Notes under the pieces: model-generated
The model's input: the letters and a program-made list of their open reading frames with translations, nothing else
The model's database searches: none
Told to the model about the DNA's origin: nothing
Assembly: GCA_022792175.1 (NCBI GenBank)
Contig: JAAWAN010000025.1
Location: forward strand, 1-64,000
Origin: Provencibacterium sp.
GTDB lineage: Bacteria; Bacillota; Clostridia; Oscillospirales; Ruminococcaceae
Length of the DNA: 64,000 nt
Reading direction: 5' to 3'
Shown: positions 62,565 to 64,000 of the stretch, in pieces
Layout: the number at the start of each line of letters is the position of its first letter
Position numbering within the stretch: position 1 is the stretch's first letter
Program-made: the position numbers and the translations under genes

Positions 62565-62733
62565 CCGGTCCGCCGCCGCGCATAGGGTGCGGGTGAATGA
62601 AGATTTCTGGCGCATGGTATTTGCCGGCGGAGGGTTCGGTTTCAGCGAGCTGAAAGAGATGGACGGCGCCGAATACCAGGAGGCGCTGGCGGCCTTTGTA
62701 CTGTGGCATACCGAATGGAATAAGAAGAACTAG
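62525..62733 (+). CDS. Tail assembly chaperone, frameshift extension
   Basis: Open in the +1 frame relative to the preceding gene. After the shift at 62547-62556 the product would read ...FLK-AENDRSAAAHRVRVNEDFW and end FVLWHTEWNKKN. The only in-frame start is a TTG near 62524 with no ribosome binding site. The extension therefore seems to be made only as a fusion with the short chaperone. The coordinates cover the whole open frame. Confidence 0.6.
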
Positions 62734-62760
62734 GAGCGGCCCTCGGGTGCCGCTCCTTTT
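62732..62760 (+). terminator. Terminator-like hairpin before the tape measure gene
   Basis: AGGAGCGGC (62732-62740) pairs perfectly with GCCGCTCCT (62749-62757), followed by TTT. It may partly terminate transcription and set the ratio of chaperone to tape measure. Confidence 0.6.
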
Positions 62761-62778
62761 GCGTAAGGCGGTGATGGA

Positions 62779-64000
62779 TTGGGGGATAGCAGGCAGACAA
62801 CCTTCGGGCTTGATTTTGAGATGGGAGCTGCTCTGGAGCAGCTGAATGCTGCCGTTGCACACCTGGAATCTATTGCCGGCCAGTTCGGTCAGGCTGAGGC
62901 CGGAGCACAGCGCATGGGCCAGGCTGCCGCAGAAGCCGGAGAAGCCGGGGCAGACGCTGCGCACGAGATGGGCAGCGCTTTGGGCAGCGTGGAGGATAAG
63001 GCTGACCATCTGAGCGACAGCCTGCAGGAAGCAGGCCAGACCGGAAAACAGGCAGGCTCCGAAACAAAAGAAGCTTTTGAGGCGGCGGGCGAAAGCGCCG
63101 AAGAAACGGCAGAAAAGGCGAAGCGCCAATTCCGACAGATGGGAGCCGAAGCAGAAAATTTCGGCCAGGCAGTCGGCGGCGCTATGGGAACCGCTCTGAA
63201 GGAAACGGATTCTTTCGGAAAAAGCATAAAAGCAGGGTTTCAGGGTGCGTTTGGCTACGCGGGAAAACAAGTTGATGCCCTTGAAAAAAAGGCCAAAGGC
63301 CTCGGCAACGCATTCCTCCACCCTATCAAGACCATAAAGGGAAAGCTGGCTGATGCCCTGCTGCGTGCGGGTAAATCGGCAAAGGAACTGGAAGATGAGG
63401 CAAAGGATGCCGAGGATAGCCTAAAGGACCTCGGTGAATCCGGCAGCGAAGCGGGCAATGCGGTAAAGGATGTGATCAAAGGGGCACTGGGCGCCTTTAT
63501 TGGATTTGAAGCCATCAAGGGCGGTATATCGGCGCTGAAAAACTTTGTGGGTGCGACGCTGGAGGCGGCTGCCGCAGTAGAAAGCATCAGGCCTAAATTT
63601 GAAGCAGCCTTTGGCGAGGCTGCCGATGGCGCTTCAGCTTGGGCGGAGAATTTTTCCGGCGCTGTCCATCGCTCAGAAAACGAAGTTAAAAGCTTCCTGG
63701 CCTCCTCCCAGGGGATGTATAAGGGACTCGGAATGGCCAACGAGGAAGCTGCCGAGCTGGCAAAAATCACTACCTCGCTTAGCTATGATTTCGGTACCCA
63801 TTTTCGGATAGACGATGCGGAAGCGCTGGCAGCGGTGCAGGATGCTGTCAGCGGAAACTCGGAAGCGCTGCGCGATTTCGGCATTGTGCTGGATGACGCC
63901 ACCCTGAAAGAGCATGCCCGCGCGATGGGTATTACGCAAGAAATCGGGGAACTGGACGAGGCTACCGCCGCGCAGGTACGGATGAACGCCATCCTTGCGC
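62779..64000 (+). CDS. Tail tape measure protein (partial, runs off the window)
   Basis: At least 407 residues from TTG 62779, which has AAGGCGG eight bases upstream; the next in-frame ATG is 62824. The product is Ala/Glu/Gly-rich and helical with heptad-like repeats (AEAGAQRMGQAAAEAGEAGA, EAFEAAGESAEETAEKAKRQ). Then comes a phage tail tape measure core, GFEAIKGGISALKNFVGATL, VESIRPKFEAAFGEAADGAS, EEAAELAKITTSLSYDFGTH. It sets tail length and lines the tube. It is open to position 64000 with no stop. Confidence 0.85.
   Translation, partial: MGDSRQTTFGLDFEMGAALEQLNAAVAHLESIAGQFGQAEAGAQRMGQAAAEAGEAGADAAHEMGSALGSVEDKADHLSDSLQEAGQTGKQAGSETKEAFEAAGESAEETAEKAKRQFRQMGAEAENFGQAVGGAMGTALKETDSFGKSIKAGFQGAFGYAGKQVDALEKKAKGLGNAFLHPIKTIKGKLADALLRAGKSAKELEDEAKDAEDSLKDLGESGSEAGNAVKDVIKGALGAFIGFEAIKGGISALKNFVGATLEAAAAVESIRPKFEAAFGEAADGASAWAENFSGAVHRSENEVKSFLASSQGMYKGLGMANEEAAELAKITTSLSYDFGTHFRIDDAEALAAVQDAVSGNSEALRDFGIVLDDATLKEHARAMGITQEIGELDEATAAQVRMNAILA

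Larger units (their letters stand above)
23572..64000. mobile_element. Prophage (contractile-tailed), left end to tape measure; continues beyond the window
   Basis: Begins at the cotJC junction with a serine recombinase and runs through immunity, replication, packaging, head and tail genes without interruption by host genes. DUF3383 sheath-like and DUF3277 tube-like genes point to a myovirus-type tail. The late region breaks off inside the tape-measure gene at 64000. The baseplate, lysis genes and right attachment site are outside the window. Confidence 0.85.

Noticed and set aside
62548-63321. 257-codon minus-strand frame over the tape measure start
   Set aside because: Antisense of Ala/Glu-rich helical codons gives Ser/Leu/Ala/Phe-rich pseudo-protein; the plus frame has a start, a ribosome binding site and tape-measure features.

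Overview
The window comes from the chromosome of a Gram-positive, endospore-forming Clostridia-like bacterium. The supports are strong GGAGG-type ribosome binding sites, Clostridia-type transporters and regulators, and a manganese-catalase spore coat gene (cotJC). A gut Oscillospiraceae-like host is my inference. Most of the window is GC-rich; the segments at about 25.96-27.5 kb and 28.0-30.1 kb are clearly AT-rich and look acquired.

Layout. 0-2.4 kb: broken IS3-family element, phage-type amidase, DUF2786 protein and a small protein, all on the minus strand. 2.5-7.5 kb: MATE exporter and a two-gene ABC exporter. 7.6-8.8 kb: a lysozyme/holin lysis cassette on the minus strand. 9.0-10.9 kb: IS200 TnpA relic and an AraC-type regulator whose reading frame breaks at a 14-bp inverted repeat. 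10.99-23.57 kb: cotJC, interrupted. Its last 40 codons lie at 10990-11112 and its central 116 codons at 23224-23571, both intact and both on the minus strand. Between them is about 12.1 kb carrying pckA, a small ORF, a large serine recombinase, a carbohydrate-ester hydrolase, an LplABC-type sugar ABC importer and a membrane-anchored AraC regulator. The two cotJC junctions have the structure of serine-recombinase attachment sites: a palindromic attB inside cotJC and inverted attP arms. A degenerate attP-like site at 15344-15383 suggests two elements in tandem.

23.57 kb to the end: a long prophage that begins with its own serine recombinase and interrupts cotJC a second time, so the N-terminal part of cotJC should lie at the far prophage end, outside the window. 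The order is: recombinase; RelE/HigA-like pair; an unusual immunity region with four paralogous repressors, each with its own divergent promoter and its own operator palindrome, mostly paired with small membrane proteins (one with a K+-channel-like GYGD pore); early genes; a fused SbcD-SbcC nuclease/ATPase; a replication protein with an iteron-like origin inside it; methylase-like, PcfK/PcfJ-like, VRR-NUC, MazG-like and ArpU-like proteins; a tRNA-Gly; a DNA-modification pair (methyltransferase/Mom-like plus ParB-like); terminase, portal-MuF fusion, protease, capsid, connector, DUF3383 sheath, tube, chaperone with a frameshift, and the start of the tape measure. The sheath and tube imply a contractile-tailed phage.

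Main interpretation: a sporulation gene split by two recombinase-bearing insertions, with every visible coding fragment kept in frame. This is what a skin-type, developmentally excised arrangement would look like. Excision itself cannot be shown from sequence.
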